A stretch of DNA of 24,281 nucleotides, taken from the NCBI GenBank assembly GCA_965372745.1, contig CBDVDM010000026.1, forward strand, positions 1 through 24,281. The letters run 5' to 3'. The notes beneath the pieces were generated by a model. That model saw nothing but the letters and a program-made list of their open reading frames with translations. It was not told the origin of the DNA and did no database searches. The translations under genes were made by a program, and so were the position numbers. Below, one piece after another: positions 1 through 8,001 of the stretch. The first letter of the stretch is position 1; every line of letters starts with the position of its first letter. The DNA comes from VRUG01 sp965372745. GTDB lineage: Bacteria; Planctomycetota; Phycisphaerae; Sedimentisphaerales; Anaerobacaceae.

Positions 1-382
1 CCTTGCTCACTTCACCGAAAATACTTCGAATATCCGCCAATGACTCATACTCAACGCTCTGGCCGAACTTCAGCATCGATGCGGTATGACTGAAACTTCC
101 CTGCGGACCGAGATAGCCTATCCGCAACTGCCTTTCTAAAAAGAACGACCCGCTCATCAATTCACGCCATATCGCGACAAGACACCTGTCCGGCAGAGGC
201 CCTTCGTTAGCCCTGGCTATTTTTTCAAGAACCTGTTTTTCTCTGTCAGGCGAATAAATCGGCCTGGCATCTTTGTTCTTTTCTTTGCCTATCTCTATCA
301 CTACGCGCGCACGTTCATTCAACAGCTTGATAAGCTCAAGGTCGACTTTATCTATTCGGTTTCTTAATTCTTCGAGAGACAT
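1..382 (-). CDS. pheA: Bifunctional chorismate mutase / prephenate dehydratase (P-protein), N-terminal part, cut by window edge
   Basis: The minus strand reads from an ATG at 380-382 without a stop to the window edge, giving about 127 residues. Residues 1-80 look like an AroQ-type chorismate mutase: an MSLEELRNRIDKVD start, LLNERA, an IGKEK lysine segment and a YSPDREKQVL segment. From about residue 87 the opening of a prephenate dehydratase domain follows (IGYLGPQGSFSHTA). In this family the protein converts chorismate to prephenate and then to phenylpyruvate for phenylalanine synthesis in the cytoplasm. The catalytic part of the dehydratase and any ACT regulatory domain would lie outside the window. 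It is divergently arranged with the alkyltransferase gene, 136 bp away. The domain order makes the call fairly safe; a monofunctional enzyme is unlikely because both domains are visible. Confidence 0.93.
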   Translation of the reverse strand, partial: MSLEELRNRIDKVDLELIKLLNERARVVIEIGKEKNKDARPIYSPDREKQVLEKIARANEGPLPDRCLVAIWRELMSGSFFLERQLRIGYLGPQGSFSHTASMLKFGQSVEYESLADIRSIFGEVSK

Positions 383-418
383 ATACTATAACCAAAAAAT
401 TTCAGGATATACCGCTAC

Positions 419-446
419 TGGCGATTTTTTAGAAAACTATTATAAT
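419..446 (+). promoter_or_regulatory. Possible promoter in the pheA/ogt divergent spacer
   Basis: A perfect TATAAT lies at 441-446, about 70 bp before the alkyltransferase start. The -35 (TGGCGA, 419-424, 16-bp spacer) matches only half of the consensus. The same A/T-rich spot also reads TATAAT on the minus strand (444 to 439), and a TTGACG at 471-466 faces pheA but with an overlong spacer. Both genes are probably driven from this 136-bp spacer, but the exact elements are uncertain. Confidence 0.25.
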
Positions 447-518
447 TAACAAAATTTCGCTCTTTCGTCAACAAATTTGGCATATTAGACCATATTTACT
501 TAGCGAAACCGCTAAAAA

Positions 519-1046
519 ATGAAAAAAACTATACGATACACTATTTTTAATACAAAATGGGGCTATTTCGGCCTGACCGGCATTGACAACGCTTTATTAC
601 AGACTCACTTACCCGCTTCAAAACGCTGTGAAATTGAACATAATCTGCTGAAAAACCACACGGATGCAAACTTCGACAGAACCCTTTTCCGCACCTTGCA
701 AGAGCAGATAATTGCTTATTTTGAAGGCAGTTATGTCAAATTTAACAGAGATATCCACATTGAACTTAGCCGATTCACGCCATTTACCAAAAAGGTACTT
801 AGTATATGTAGAGACATAACATTCGGCAGGACTGTCAGTTATGGCCGGTTAGCCGAAAAAGCAGGCCTTCCCGCCGCCGGCAGGGCTGTCGGACGGGTAT
901 TAGCCAAAAACCCAACCCCACTGCTCATCCCATGCCACCGTGTTATCCGCTCTGATGGACAACTCGGCGGCTTCACCGCAACCGGCGGAATAGCTGTAAA
1001 GAAGAGACTGCTTGAAATGGAAGCCAGGTTAAGGCCGCGAAAGTGA
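519..1046 (+). CDS. ogt: Methylated-DNA--protein-cysteine S-methyltransferase (O6-alkylguanine-DNA alkyltransferase)
   Basis: The 175-residue protein carries the active-site motif PCHRV (residues 138-142), with Cys139 as the alkyl acceptor, preceded by the DNA-binding HTH region (VSYGRLAEKAG, then GRAVGRVLAKNP). Proteins of this family repair O6-alkylguanine and O4-alkylthymine by irreversible transfer of the alkyl group to the cysteine. Length and domain order (variable N-terminal domain, conserved C-terminal domain) match single-domain Ogt/MGMT; there is no Ada-type regulatory domain. The ATG at 519 lacks a clear ribosome binding site. The gene's last 18 bp overlap the end of the convergent Fic/Doc toxin gene. 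Confidence 0.95.
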   Translation: MKKTIRYTIFNTKWGYFGLTGIDNALLQTHLPASKRCEIEHNLLKNHTDANFDRTLFRTLQEQIIAYFEGSYVKFNRDIHIELSRFTPFTKKVLSICRDITFGRTVSYGRLAEKAGLPAAGRAVGRVLAKNPTPLLIPCHRVIRSDGQLGGFTATGGIAVKKRLLEMEARLRPRK

Positions 1047-1475
1047 TTTTACCAAACCATCTAAACCCACCATGTTCTTTTTGATATACACCTCTATTGC
1101 CCGAACAACTATGTCCTTAAGGTCTGAGGGACTTCTAGCAATCCATACCGTAAAATTGTATAAGTCCATAGTATCCACACTCAGCCACTTATCATTTTTA
1201 TACAAAAATATAAGCAGGGTTGTGATAGCGACCCTTTTATTGCCATTTTGAAACGGATGATTTTTTACTAACAGGTAGAAAAGAATACCGGCACGTGCCG
1301 CCAATGTCTTGTATAGATACCTGCCGCCAAACTTCATGAACGGCATGGCGATACAACTTTCAAGAATATTTGGGAATCGAGCTGAAAAATCGGGTATCGG
1401 TTCATTAAAAGTTAAACATTCTTTTGCCATCCTGAAGGCGAGATATTCAACTTCTCTCAAGCTGATATTTTTCAT
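1029..1475 (-). CDS. Fic/Doc-family (death-on-curing) toxin
   Basis: The 148-residue protein has the Fic/Doc signature HPFQNGNKR at residues 73-81, in the Doc-like NKR form, followed by a hydrophobic helix (VAITTLLIFL). Doc toxins of this family phosphorylate elongation factor Tu; other Fic proteins transfer AMP. Relative to phage P1 Doc (HxFxDANKR) the acidic residue of the motif is Asn77 here, so activity or substrate may differ. Start: the ATG at 1475 shares one base with the TAA of the upstream antitoxin gene (TAATG) and is preceded by TAGGGA, so translation is probably coupled. Antitoxin-first order and overlap fit a type II toxin-antitoxin operon. The 3' end overlaps the convergent alkyltransferase gene by 18 bp. 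The fold assignment is firm; the biochemical activity is inferred. Confidence 0.85.
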   Translation of the reverse strand: MKNISLREVEYLAFRMAKECLTFNEPIPDFSARFPNILESCIAMPFMKFGGRYLYKTLAARAGILFYLLVKNHPFQNGNKRVAITTLLIFLYKNDKWLSVDTMDLYNFTVWIARSPSDLKDIVVRAIEVYIKKNMVGLDGLVKSLSRP

Positions 1476-1723
1476 TATTCCCTACCTAAAAGCTTTAAGG
1501 TCTCTCCATATTCCTGAAAGATTTTTTTGATAGCCCTGTCTATTGTCTTTTTGCTTGTCTCACTAAGCTCTTCGCCCAGGATTTTTGAGATTTCGGTATC
1601 TGAAATGACATAAGAATGGCCGATTTTTGTTGCGGGTATCTCGCCGGACTTGACCTTTCTATAAACCGTCACCCGACTAAGGCCCAGCATTTTGGCCAAC
1701 TGTGGTATTGTGATATATTTCAT
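1475..1723 (-). CDS. Excisionase-like HTH antitoxin partner of the Fic/Doc toxin
   Basis: This 82-residue protein begins with a MerR/excisionase-type winged HTH: ITIPQLAKMLGLSRVTVYRK (residues 4-23), then SGEIPATKIGHSYVIS, the usual HTH_17 layout. The C-terminal ~30 residues (ETSKKTIDRAIKKIFQEYGE) look helical and could be the part that binds and neutralises the toxin. It is not a Phd-like protein, the classical Doc partner, but HTH_17 proteins are known upstream of Doc-type toxins. A GAGG sits 9 bases before the ATG at 1723. It ends in a TAATG junction with the toxin. It likely represses its own promoter through the repeats just upstream. The antitoxin role is inferred from position. Confidence 0.75.
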   Translation of the reverse strand: MKYITIPQLAKMLGLSRVTVYRKVKSGEIPATKIGHSYVISDTEISKILGEELSETSKKTIDRAIKKIFQEYGETLKLLGRE

Positions 1724-1749
1724 TGAATGTTACCTCGCTGCAACTATGC

Positions 1750-1793
1750 AACATTTGTTTCATATATTATAAATGTAACATATGTTTCGTAAA
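1750..1793 (-). promoter_or_regulatory. Toxin-antitoxin promoter with paired operator-like repeats
   Basis: On the minus strand a perfect TATAAT (1771 to 1766) lies 16 bp downstream of TTTACG (1793 to 1788). Two near-identical 15-bp direct repeats, AACATTTGTTTCATA (1750-1764) and AACATATGTTTCGTA (1777-1791), lie on either side of the -10 element, and an inverted pair ACATTT/AAATGT (1751-1756, 1771-1776) is superimposed. This layout fits repression by the HTH antitoxin. The repeats are read directly; the binding role is inferred. Confidence 0.5.
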
Positions 1794-1863
1794 TATCGCG
1801 AAGAAACTTTAGGGTTTTTGGGAATTTAATACCCGCCAAAAGATAGCAGCAGACGCAGCATCT

Positions 1864-1896
1864 GCGATAACATCTTGTCAAGAAAGATGTTATCGC
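1864..1896 (-). terminator. Strong hairpin downstream of the PH-domain gene
   Basis: A perfect 13-bp inverted repeat (GCGATAACATCTT and its complement, 7-base loop) lies about 26 bp past the stop of the minus-strand gene ending at 1922. It has no T-run on either strand, so it is not a textbook intrinsic terminator. It could be a transcript-end stabiliser, a terminator or a protein-binding site. Confidence 0.35.
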
Positions 1897-1921
1897 CCAA
1901 ATTCCGGCTTGTCGAGATTTT

Positions 1922-2725
1922 TTATTCGAGGTGTACGACGCCGGCCTTGCGGTCGGCGTTTAGGCTGGCATTCTTTATAACATCGTAAAGTCTGCGGCAG
2001 TGCCTCACCTTGCGGAAAACAAATTTCGGGTCAGTCTTGTCCGTCGTAACCAGGCTGACTGTACCGATACCGAAGATACAGTCCAATAAACTCCTGCGAA
2101 GACTAAGGTCAACCACCCGAAACATGTCAAGATTATCAACACGCCTGTCTAATATCCCCCTGCTCCACTCGATTCTATCCTCGGAAACCTCATAGCGAAT
2201 AGCCTTGAGATTGATTGCCTTGAACAGCAGGACACAGATTACAAGCACTATAAACCCGCTCCCGCCTGCTACTCTATATTTGCCGAATATTACCTTTTGC
2301 TGCTCATTTAATTTAAGCCATGAAAATCTCTCTGTCCGGCTCTCAGATTCTTCCGAGATATAGCCGGTCGAGGCATATTCACTTTCGATAATTTTTTCAA
2401 CAACTGTCTCCGGCGGTAACTGGGCGCGTTGAAATATTGACAGGTTTTCAATCGGATAACGTAATACGAAAACCGAAAGAGCTATAAAAACCATCCCCTT
2501 TATTGCAGAGCCGACCAGTCCCCATAATGAAGGCCTGCCGACAAATAAAATCTTCTCCTCCTGCTTTTCTTCAGCCTCGGGATGTTGCTCTGCCTCTGCC
2601 TGTTTGGACCTGTCTGTGTTGAGAAATTCGCCGCAAAAACGGCATTTAATTGCCCGCGACTGAATAGTCTCGGCGCAAAACGGGCACTCTTTCGTCTGTG
2701 CTTCTGTAAATTCTACTATTTCCAT
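1922..2725 (-). CDS. Zinc-ribbon, PH-domain (bPH2-like) membrane protein
   Basis: The N-terminus has a double CxxC zinc ribbon (ECPFCAET and KCRFCGEF; Cys14, 17, 28, 31), followed by an acidic linker. Two hydrophobic segments (around GMVFIALSVFVL and SGFIVLVICVLLF) then flank a polar loop of roughly 70 residues. The C-terminal part (RYEVSEDRIEWSRGILDRR... LGIGTVSL-like region) resembles the bacterial PH domain of the YdbS/DUF304 type. Function is not established for this type; the ribbon probably sits in the cytoplasm. The start could be GTG at 2728 or the adjacent ATG at 2725; I chose ATG. No clear ribosome binding site is visible. It is a single gene with no evident operon partner, though the protease-like gene upstream lies on the same strand 95 bp away. 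Confidence 0.75.
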   Translation of the reverse strand: MEIVEFTEAQTKECPFCAETIQSRAIKCRFCGEFLNTDRSKQAEAEQHPEAEEKQEEKILFVGRPSLWGLVGSAIKGMVFIALSVFVLRYPIENLSIFQRAQLPPETVVEKIIESEYASTGYISEESESRTERFSWLKLNEQQKVIFGKYRVAGGSGFIVLVICVLLFKAINLKAIRYEVSEDRIEWSRGILDRRVDNLDMFRVVDLSLRRSLLDCIFGIGTVSLVTTDKTDPKFVFRKVRHCRRLYDVIKNASLNADRKAGVVHLE

Positions 2726-2819
2726 CACCGTATATATCGGATATTCACCGCAAATTTAACCAAAAAAATTTAACGGCCAACATGTTACCCCCTGAACGAT
2801 TACAAGGTTGGTTTAAAAG

Positions 2820-4148
2820 CTAATAACCGAATCGAAAGCTGACCTCGTCGTATGTTGCCTCAGTTTTTGTCAAACTCTTCTCAAGCGTCCTGACATAATG
2901 ATTCAGGTCGGTGTACTTCTTTGCCATTGCAAGAGCCGCCTTATACTCACTTATCAGCTCATCAAGGACATTCAGAATATCATCTAACAACACATCACGG
3001 TCCGAGAAAATCCGTTTCCTTTCCATCACTTCTGAATAAGTTGAGCCGTAAAACCCGGTTCTCCTTCTGCCGTAACGCTCACGCTCGGCAACTCTGTTCA
3101 CCTTACGAAGTTCAGCCTCAAAAGAATTATATTCTTTCACAAGTATATTCGCACGCTGCTCGAGATAATCTATAGAATTCAGAATTGCGTCGAACTTTGC
3201 TTTGGCTTTTTCAAATACTCGTCTTGCCTTCAATGCATTTCTATCGGGTCTTTCTGCTGCTTTCTCGGCCTTAAGGAACACAAGAAGCTCTTGTTTTGAC
3301 GAGACCTTTCTGTCAGCTATTCCAGTAACAACTGCTTCATCAGCCGTCAATGTCAAAAGTGAATTTTTGTCACCCCACGTACGAATAGTTTTCTGTCCTT
3401 CTGGTTTGTTCTTCGGGTCAATAAAGGCTCTCTTGCCGTCTTCTATAATCTCAATAGCTTCTGCCTGTTTTTCTACCATTGCCCTTACCAGCTGGCCTGG
3501 CCTATCATTTAACTCCGCAAGCGCAACACAATAAGCAGACCACGCCGAACTGAACTTCTCGGCAATACTTTCACCATAAATATCTTTCAACTCCTCCGGC
3601 CCGGATGCTGTCTGGGCATAAAGTGACGCTGCGCCAATTGCCGTACCCTCGAGCATATAAATCCTGTCACAGGCCAGCGAAATTATCGCGCCTGCCGAAA
3701 ACGCCCCGCCAAATTTGTCCCCGCTTATAAACGCAACTGTTGTGCAGTTATCCAGATTTGTAATCGCAGAACAAATCCTCTTGGCCAAATCAATTCTTCC
3801 CCCCGGCGTGTCAATCTCTATCAGGATAAACAAAGGCCCCTGGTTTGCTGCTGTTCTGACCGATTTTTCAAATGCTTCTGTCTCAGTAACAAGCCCAACC
3901 GCATCTTTTATACCAAACGTATAAACTCTGTTCTTGCGCCCGAGATAATTTCTCTCAACTTTATAATTACTCAAATCCAGGTAGCGAGGCTTTCTTTTTT
4001 CAATTCTAACCTGTGTTCTGTTTCCTCTTTTTCTCGAAACGATATAACCGTTAAAACTGTCCACGCTTGTACGGTGCGTAAAAGTATCGCCAAGGCATGT
4101 CATGCACACAAACAGTACCGAAACAATAACAGCCGGATACCTGAACAT
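2820..4148 (-). CDS. Secreted ClpP/NfeD-like (crotonase-fold) putative serine protease with C-terminal coiled coil
   Basis: With the ATG at 4148 the protein has 442 residues and begins with a signal peptide (MFRYPAVIVSVLFVCMTCLG). Residues ~85-265 match the N-terminal protease domain of NfeD-type membrane proteases: IEIDTPGG (about 111-117), GGAFSAGAIISLACDRIY with the likely nucleophile Ser151, then GTAIGAASLY. The remaining ~150 residues look helical, coiled-coil-rich and charged. The usual NfeD transmembrane block and OB-fold domain are missing, so substrate and regulation are unknown. Start choice: a GTG at 4163 also opens the frame, but GAGGG lies 7 bases before the ATG at 4148, and that start gives the cleaner signal peptide. 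Localisation outside the cytoplasm is inferred. It is divergent from der. Confidence 0.72.
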   Translation of the reverse strand: MFRYPAVIVSVLFVCMTCLGDTFTHRTSVDSFNGYIVSRKRGNRTQVRIEKRKPRYLDLSNYKVERNYLGRKNRVYTFGIKDAVGLVTETEAFEKSVRTAANQGPLFILIEIDTPGGRIDLAKRICSAITNLDNCTTVAFISGDKFGGAFSAGAIISLACDRIYMLEGTAIGAASLYAQTASGPEELKDIYGESIAEKFSSAWSAYCVALAELNDRPGQLVRAMVEKQAEAIEIIEDGKRAFIDPKNKPEGQKTIRTWGDKNSLLTLTADEAVVTGIADRKVSSKQELLVFLKAEKAAERPDRNALKARRVFEKAKAKFDAILNSIDYLEQRANILVKEYNSFEAELRKVNRVAERERYGRRRTGFYGSTYSEVMERKRIFSDRDVLLDDILNVLDELISEYKAALAMAKKYTDLNHYVRTLEKSLTKTEATYDEVSFRFGY

Positions 4149-4243
4149 CAAATCAACCCTCACTAATTATCGGACAATGTATTATAGCAAATTTCCACCC
4201 AAAAAGCCAGTTAGTGATACACAAACTATCAACATCTTCGTAC

Positions 4244-4272
4244 TTCAAATTACACTGTAATTCTGTTATAAT
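4244..4272 (+). promoter_or_regulatory. Predicted der promoter with internal inverted repeat
   Basis: TTCAAA (4244-4249) and a perfect TATAAT (4267-4272) are spaced 17 bp apart, about 40 bp before der. A perfect inverted repeat, AATTAC-act-GTAATT (4248-4262), sits between the two elements, where a repressor would block polymerase. The operator role is inference only. Confidence 0.42.
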
Positions 4273-4311
4273 CCCGCAGATTAGCTTTAATTACGGATTG
4301 GAAAATAACTT

Positions 4312-5649
4312 ATGGCATTACTAACAGCAGCGATAATTGGCAGACCAAATGTGGGTAAAAGCAGCCTGCTGAACGCTTTAGCCGGCGAGATGATTAGTAT
4401 CGTAGAACCCACCGCCGGTGTTACGCGCGACCGCGTCAGTGCGATTATCGAAAAAAATGACCGGTTCCTCGAGCTTATCGATACCGGCGGTTATGGAATT
4501 GTCGACTCGGACCTGTTGAGCGAACACGTCGAGCAGCAAATCAGAAAAGCCATCGAGGCTGCAGACCTTATCATATTTATGACAGATATTCGCGACGGCA
4601 TCACACCGCTGGATAAAAAAATCGCCCAGTTGTTGCGCAAAGAGAACATGACCGTCATCGGCGTCGCCAACAAAGCTGATTCGGCAAAACTATTCCCCAC
4701 TGCAGGCGAATTCACAAAACTTGGTTTCGGAGAGTTTCTGTGTATCTCGGCAGCAAACAATCTTAATAAAAACGTTTTGCTCGACAAAATTTTGGAAGAA
4801 CTTGAACATCTCGAATCCGAAAAACCCGCTAAGCCTGTTATGAAAATAGCAATTGTCGGAAAGCGAAATGCCGGCAAAAGCACTCTCGTCAATGCAATAG
4901 CCGGAACCGAACGTGTCATCGTCAGCGAAATCCCCGGAACGACAAGAGATGCCGTCGACGTTAGACTGGAAAAAAACGGTAAAACTCTTCTCGTCATTGA
5001 CACTGCCGGCATTAGAAAAAAGAGCAAAATGTCTAATAACAGTATCGAGTTTTACAGCTATGTTCGCGCTACGCGCTCTATACTCCGCGCGGATATCGTA
5101 CTTTTTCTCATCGATGCAACGGTGCCGGTTTCACAGGTCGATAAAAAACTGGCAAAGTTCATCGCCGAGGAATACAAAAGTTGCATAATAATAGTAAACA
5201 AATGGGACCTGGCAAAAGAATCTGCCGCCACTGAGGACTATGGAGAATATCTGACAAAGGTCCTGCCCGGATTGAAATATGCACCTATTGCCTTTACAAC
5301 CGCAACAGAGGCGAAAAACGTGCAGACTGTCCTGGACCTTGCAGCCGAGATTTTCAAGCAGTCAACAATGAAAATTCCAACGCCAAAGCTAAATAAAGTT
5401 TTTGAAATAATAAAGGCAGAACGAGTCGGCGCAACAAAACGAGGCAAGTCGGGCTGGCCGAAAATCTACTACACCACCCAGATTGCTGCCAACCCGATTA
5501 CAATACTTATGTTCGTAAATAAGCCGCATCTGTTCGAGGAGAATTACATGCGGTTCATAAAGGGAAGGCTGCAAACTATACTGCCGATAAGCGAAGTGCC
5601 GATAAGACTATTGGTTCGGCCGCATAGGAGATTAAGCGAACCATCGTAA
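4312..5649 (+). CDS. der: Ribosome-assembly GTPase Der (EngA)
   Basis: The 445-residue protein has the tandem-GTPase structure unique to Der. Domain 1 carries GRPNVGKS (10-17), DTGG (57-60) and NKAD (120-123). Domain 2 carries GKRNAGKS (183-190), DTAGIRKKSK (230-239) and NKWD (296-299). A KH-like C-terminal domain with the typical KIYYTTQIAANPITI and FVNKPHLF segments follows. Der acts in maturation of the 50S ribosomal subunit. Length fits the family (about 440-490). The ATG at 4312 starts the conserved N-terminus directly; only a weak GGA precedes it. The downstream CstA fusion gene starts 36 bp after the stop with its own good ribosome binding site and may be cotranscribed. Confidence 0.97.
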   Translation: MALLTAAIIGRPNVGKSSLLNALAGEMISIVEPTAGVTRDRVSAIIEKNDRFLELIDTGGYGIVDSDLLSEHVEQQIRKAIEAADLIIFMTDIRDGITPLDKKIAQLLRKENMTVIGVANKADSAKLFPTAGEFTKLGFGEFLCISAANNLNKNVLLDKILEELEHLESEKPAKPVMKIAIVGKRNAGKSTLVNAIAGTERVIVSEIPGTTRDAVDVRLEKNGKTLLVIDTAGIRKKSKMSNNSIEFYSYVRATRSILRADIVLFLIDATVPVSQVDKKLAKFIAEEYKSCIIIVNKWDLAKESAATEDYGEYLTKVLPGLKYAPIAFTTATEAKNVQTVLDLAAEIFKQSTMKIPTPKLNKVFEIIKAERVGATKRGKSGWPKIYYTTQIAANPITILMFVNKPHLFEENYMRFIKGRLQTILPISEVPIRLLVRPHRRLSEPS

Positions 5650-5685
5650 TGTAAACATTAAAAATTTGTTCAAGAAGGTGGGCAC

Positions 5686-8001
5686 ATGAGAATAGTCAGG
5701 ATTTTTGCCGTTCTTGTAATAATGTTTTTTCTGTTTTCCTTAATTAGTTGTGAACCTGCTGCAAAAGAAACTGACCTGAAAGTTGAAGAAAAACTGCAGG
5801 TTACCAGGGAAAAACCAAAGGCAGAAAAGCCGGAAATCGAACCGGAAAAACCAACGCCAAAAGAAGATACCCTTAAAATAACCTCGCTCGAAATCACCAT
5901 CACAAAAATCGGCGAAACCTCTCCCGCCCTCAATATTCCCTGCTCACTATATAGAACTATAGAAGGTCAGGTTTTCGAATTTGAACCTGGCCAAAAGGCA
6001 GAAATCGCCATAGATGTCAAACCGGGTATGGCCATCAAGAAGATAGCTTCCACCTTCACTAACACACCCGCTATAAAAGTAACTCCGCATCCAACACAGT
6101 TCGGCAGGCAGGTTTTTGAAATAGAAGCTCTAAGTCCTGGCCGGTCACAAGTTACCATAAAAGAAAGGGACGAAAGTCACATCTTTGCAATAATAACACT
6201 TAAAAGTATACCGTCTGCTCCATTTGCGGCAGCGAAGATACAGGGTTCTGCAGGAGGAGGCGGACTACAGGTGTTGCTGTTAATGATTATCTGCGGCGGC
6301 GGATTCCTGCTGGCTTATCACACCTATGGCCGTTTCCTCGCAAACAAAATATTCAACCTTAATAAAAACGCTGTTGTACCATCACGAAAGCTGCAGGACG
6401 GCATCGATTACGTACCAACCAAAAAAGGTATTATTTTCGGCCACCACTATACCTCCATCGCCGGTACCGGCCCGATTGTAGGCCCGGCCATCGGCATTAT
6501 CTGGGGCTGGGTGCCCGCAATTCTCTGGGTGGTTTTCGGCTCTATCCTTATGGGAGCGGTTCATGACTTCGGTGCTCTTGTCGTATCAATGAGAAATGAA
6601 GGAAAAAGCATCTCTGACATCACAGCCAAATACATTAACAGCCGTGTTAGATTTATCTTCTTTGTCATTGTATTTTTGGTACTATTGATTGTTATCGCAA
6701 TTTTCGGCATGATTATAGCTATCGTTTTTGACATGTTTCCAAGTGCAGTCGCTCCTGTCTGGCTGCAAATTCCCATTGCTGTCACTTTAGGCTTTGCTAT
6801 CTATAAAAAAGGCGCAAAGGTAATACCATCTACGATTATCGCAGTTATTGCCATGTATCTCTGCATCTGGTTAGGCAGTACCTGCAATAATTTTAGAATG
6901 CCGGAGCTTTTCGGTATACCGGCAACAGGTGTCTGGACGATAATTCTTCTGATATACGCATGGTTCGCCTCGACGCTTCCTGTAACAACGCTGCTTCAGC
7001 CGAGAGACTATATCAACGCATGGCAGTTGTTTATCATCATGGGCTTTCTGGCAATCGGCGCCGCTGCATCGGCACTGACAGGCGGAATGGAAATTGTCGC
7101 TCCGAAATTAAACCTTGCGCCGGAAGGCGCACCTTCACTCTGGCCTTTCCTTTTTATAACTATCGCATGTGGTGCGATAAGCGGTTTCCATTCCCTTGTA
7201 GCAAGCGGTACAAGCCCGAAACAGGTCTCAAATGAAAAAGATTGTCTGTTTATCGGTTACGGCTCTATGCTGCTTGAAGCTGCGCTGGCAATACTCATCA
7301 TCATATGCGTCGCAGCCGGTATAGGCATGGCCTATAAAACCGGCACAGGAGAAATACTCAGCGGCACCTCAGCCTGGCAGCATCACTACGCCTCATGGTC
7401 AGGCGCAAAAGGCATGGATGCCAAACTTGGTGCTGTTGTGATTGGAGCCTCGAATATGATGCAGACCCTGGGGCTTAAGGAAATTGTCGGTATTACACTT
7501 ATGGGTGTATTTATAGCATCATTTGCAGGGACAACGCTTGACACCTCTGTCAGAATCCAGCGATATATCATAGGCGAACTTGCAACGGACCTGAAACTAA
7601 AACCCCTTGCTAACAGATGGGTCGCAACCACAATTGCCGTTGTCACCGCCGCTGGCTTGGCTTTTGCCACCGGCGCAAACGGTAAAGGCGCCCTGACACT
7701 CTGGCCGCTGTTCGGAGCCGCCAATCAATTACTTGCCGCACTGGCGCTTCTGGTTGTGACATTATACCTAAAACAAAAAGGCGGTATAAGGTATCTTGTC
7801 ACCGCCATACCATGCCTTTTCATGCTAATCATTACCAGCTGGGCCATGGTGAAAAATGAACTCATTTTTTACAACAGTAAAAACTGGCTGCTCGTCACTA
7901 TCGGAGCGGGAATTTTTGCACTGGCATTGTGGATGATTGTTGAGGCATTGCTGATTTTTGCCGGCGGCAAAAAACCTGTGAATCCTATTCAGAACCAATA
8001 G
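5686..8001 (+). CDS. cstA: Lipoprotein-like extracytoplasmic domain fused to a CstA-family (carbon starvation) transporter
   Basis: Residues 1-22 form a lipoprotein signal ending in SLISC (Cys22). A Lys/Glu/Pro-rich linker (about 27-62) and a ~110-residue domain that looks beta-rich (about 66-175) follow, then a Gly-rich hinge (188-193). From about residue 195 to the end it is a polytopic CstA-family protein: FGHHYTSIAGTGPIVGP (251-267), HDFGALVVSMRNEGKS, LQPRDYINAW, SGFHSLVASGTSPKQ and TLDTSVRIQRYIIGEL. CstA proteins take up peptides or pyruvate. Ordinary CstA proteins start at the first membrane helix, so the ~190-residue front is extra. AAGGTG lies just before the ATG. Whether Cys22 is really lipidated is not certain, since it could also be a signal-anchor. 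The last 17 bp overlap the convergent YbbR-like gene. The CstA call is firm; the role of the front domain is unknown. Confidence 0.9.
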   Translation: MRIVRIFAVLVIMFFLFSLISCEPAAKETDLKVEEKLQVTREKPKAEKPEIEPEKPTPKEDTLKITSLEITITKIGETSPALNIPCSLYRTIEGQVFEFEPGQKAEIAIDVKPGMAIKKIASTFTNTPAIKVTPHPTQFGRQVFEIEALSPGRSQVTIKERDESHIFAIITLKSIPSAPFAAAKIQGSAGGGGLQVLLLMIICGGGFLLAYHTYGRFLANKIFNLNKNAVVPSRKLQDGIDYVPTKKGIIFGHHYTSIAGTGPIVGPAIGIIWGWVPAILWVVFGSILMGAVHDFGALVVSMRNEGKSISDITAKYINSRVRFIFFVIVFLVLLIVIAIFGMIIAIVFDMFPSAVAPVWLQIPIAVTLGFAIYKKGAKVIPSTIIAVIAMYLCIWLGSTCNNFRMPELFGIPATGVWTIILLIYAWFASTLPVTTLLQPRDYINAWQLFIIMGFLAIGAAASALTGGMEIVAPKLNLAPEGAPSLWPFLFITIACGAISGFHSLVASGTSPKQVSNEKDCLFIGYGSMLLEAALAILIIICVAAGIGMAYKTGTGEILSGTSAWQHHYASWSGAKGMDAKLGAVVIGASNMMQTLGLKEIVGITLMGVFIASFAGTTLDTSVRIQRYIIGELATDLKLKPLANRWVATTIAVVTAAGLAFATGANGKGALTLWPLFGAANQLLAALALLVVTLYLKQKGGIRYLVTAIPCLFMLIITSWAMVKNELIFYNSKNWLLVTIGAGIFALALWMIVEALLIFAGGKKPVNPIQNQ

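Noticed and set aside
4491..5027. Open frame of 178 codons on the minus strand inside der
   Set aside because: It lies opposite two conserved GTPase domains, and its residues show no motif; a shadow of der.
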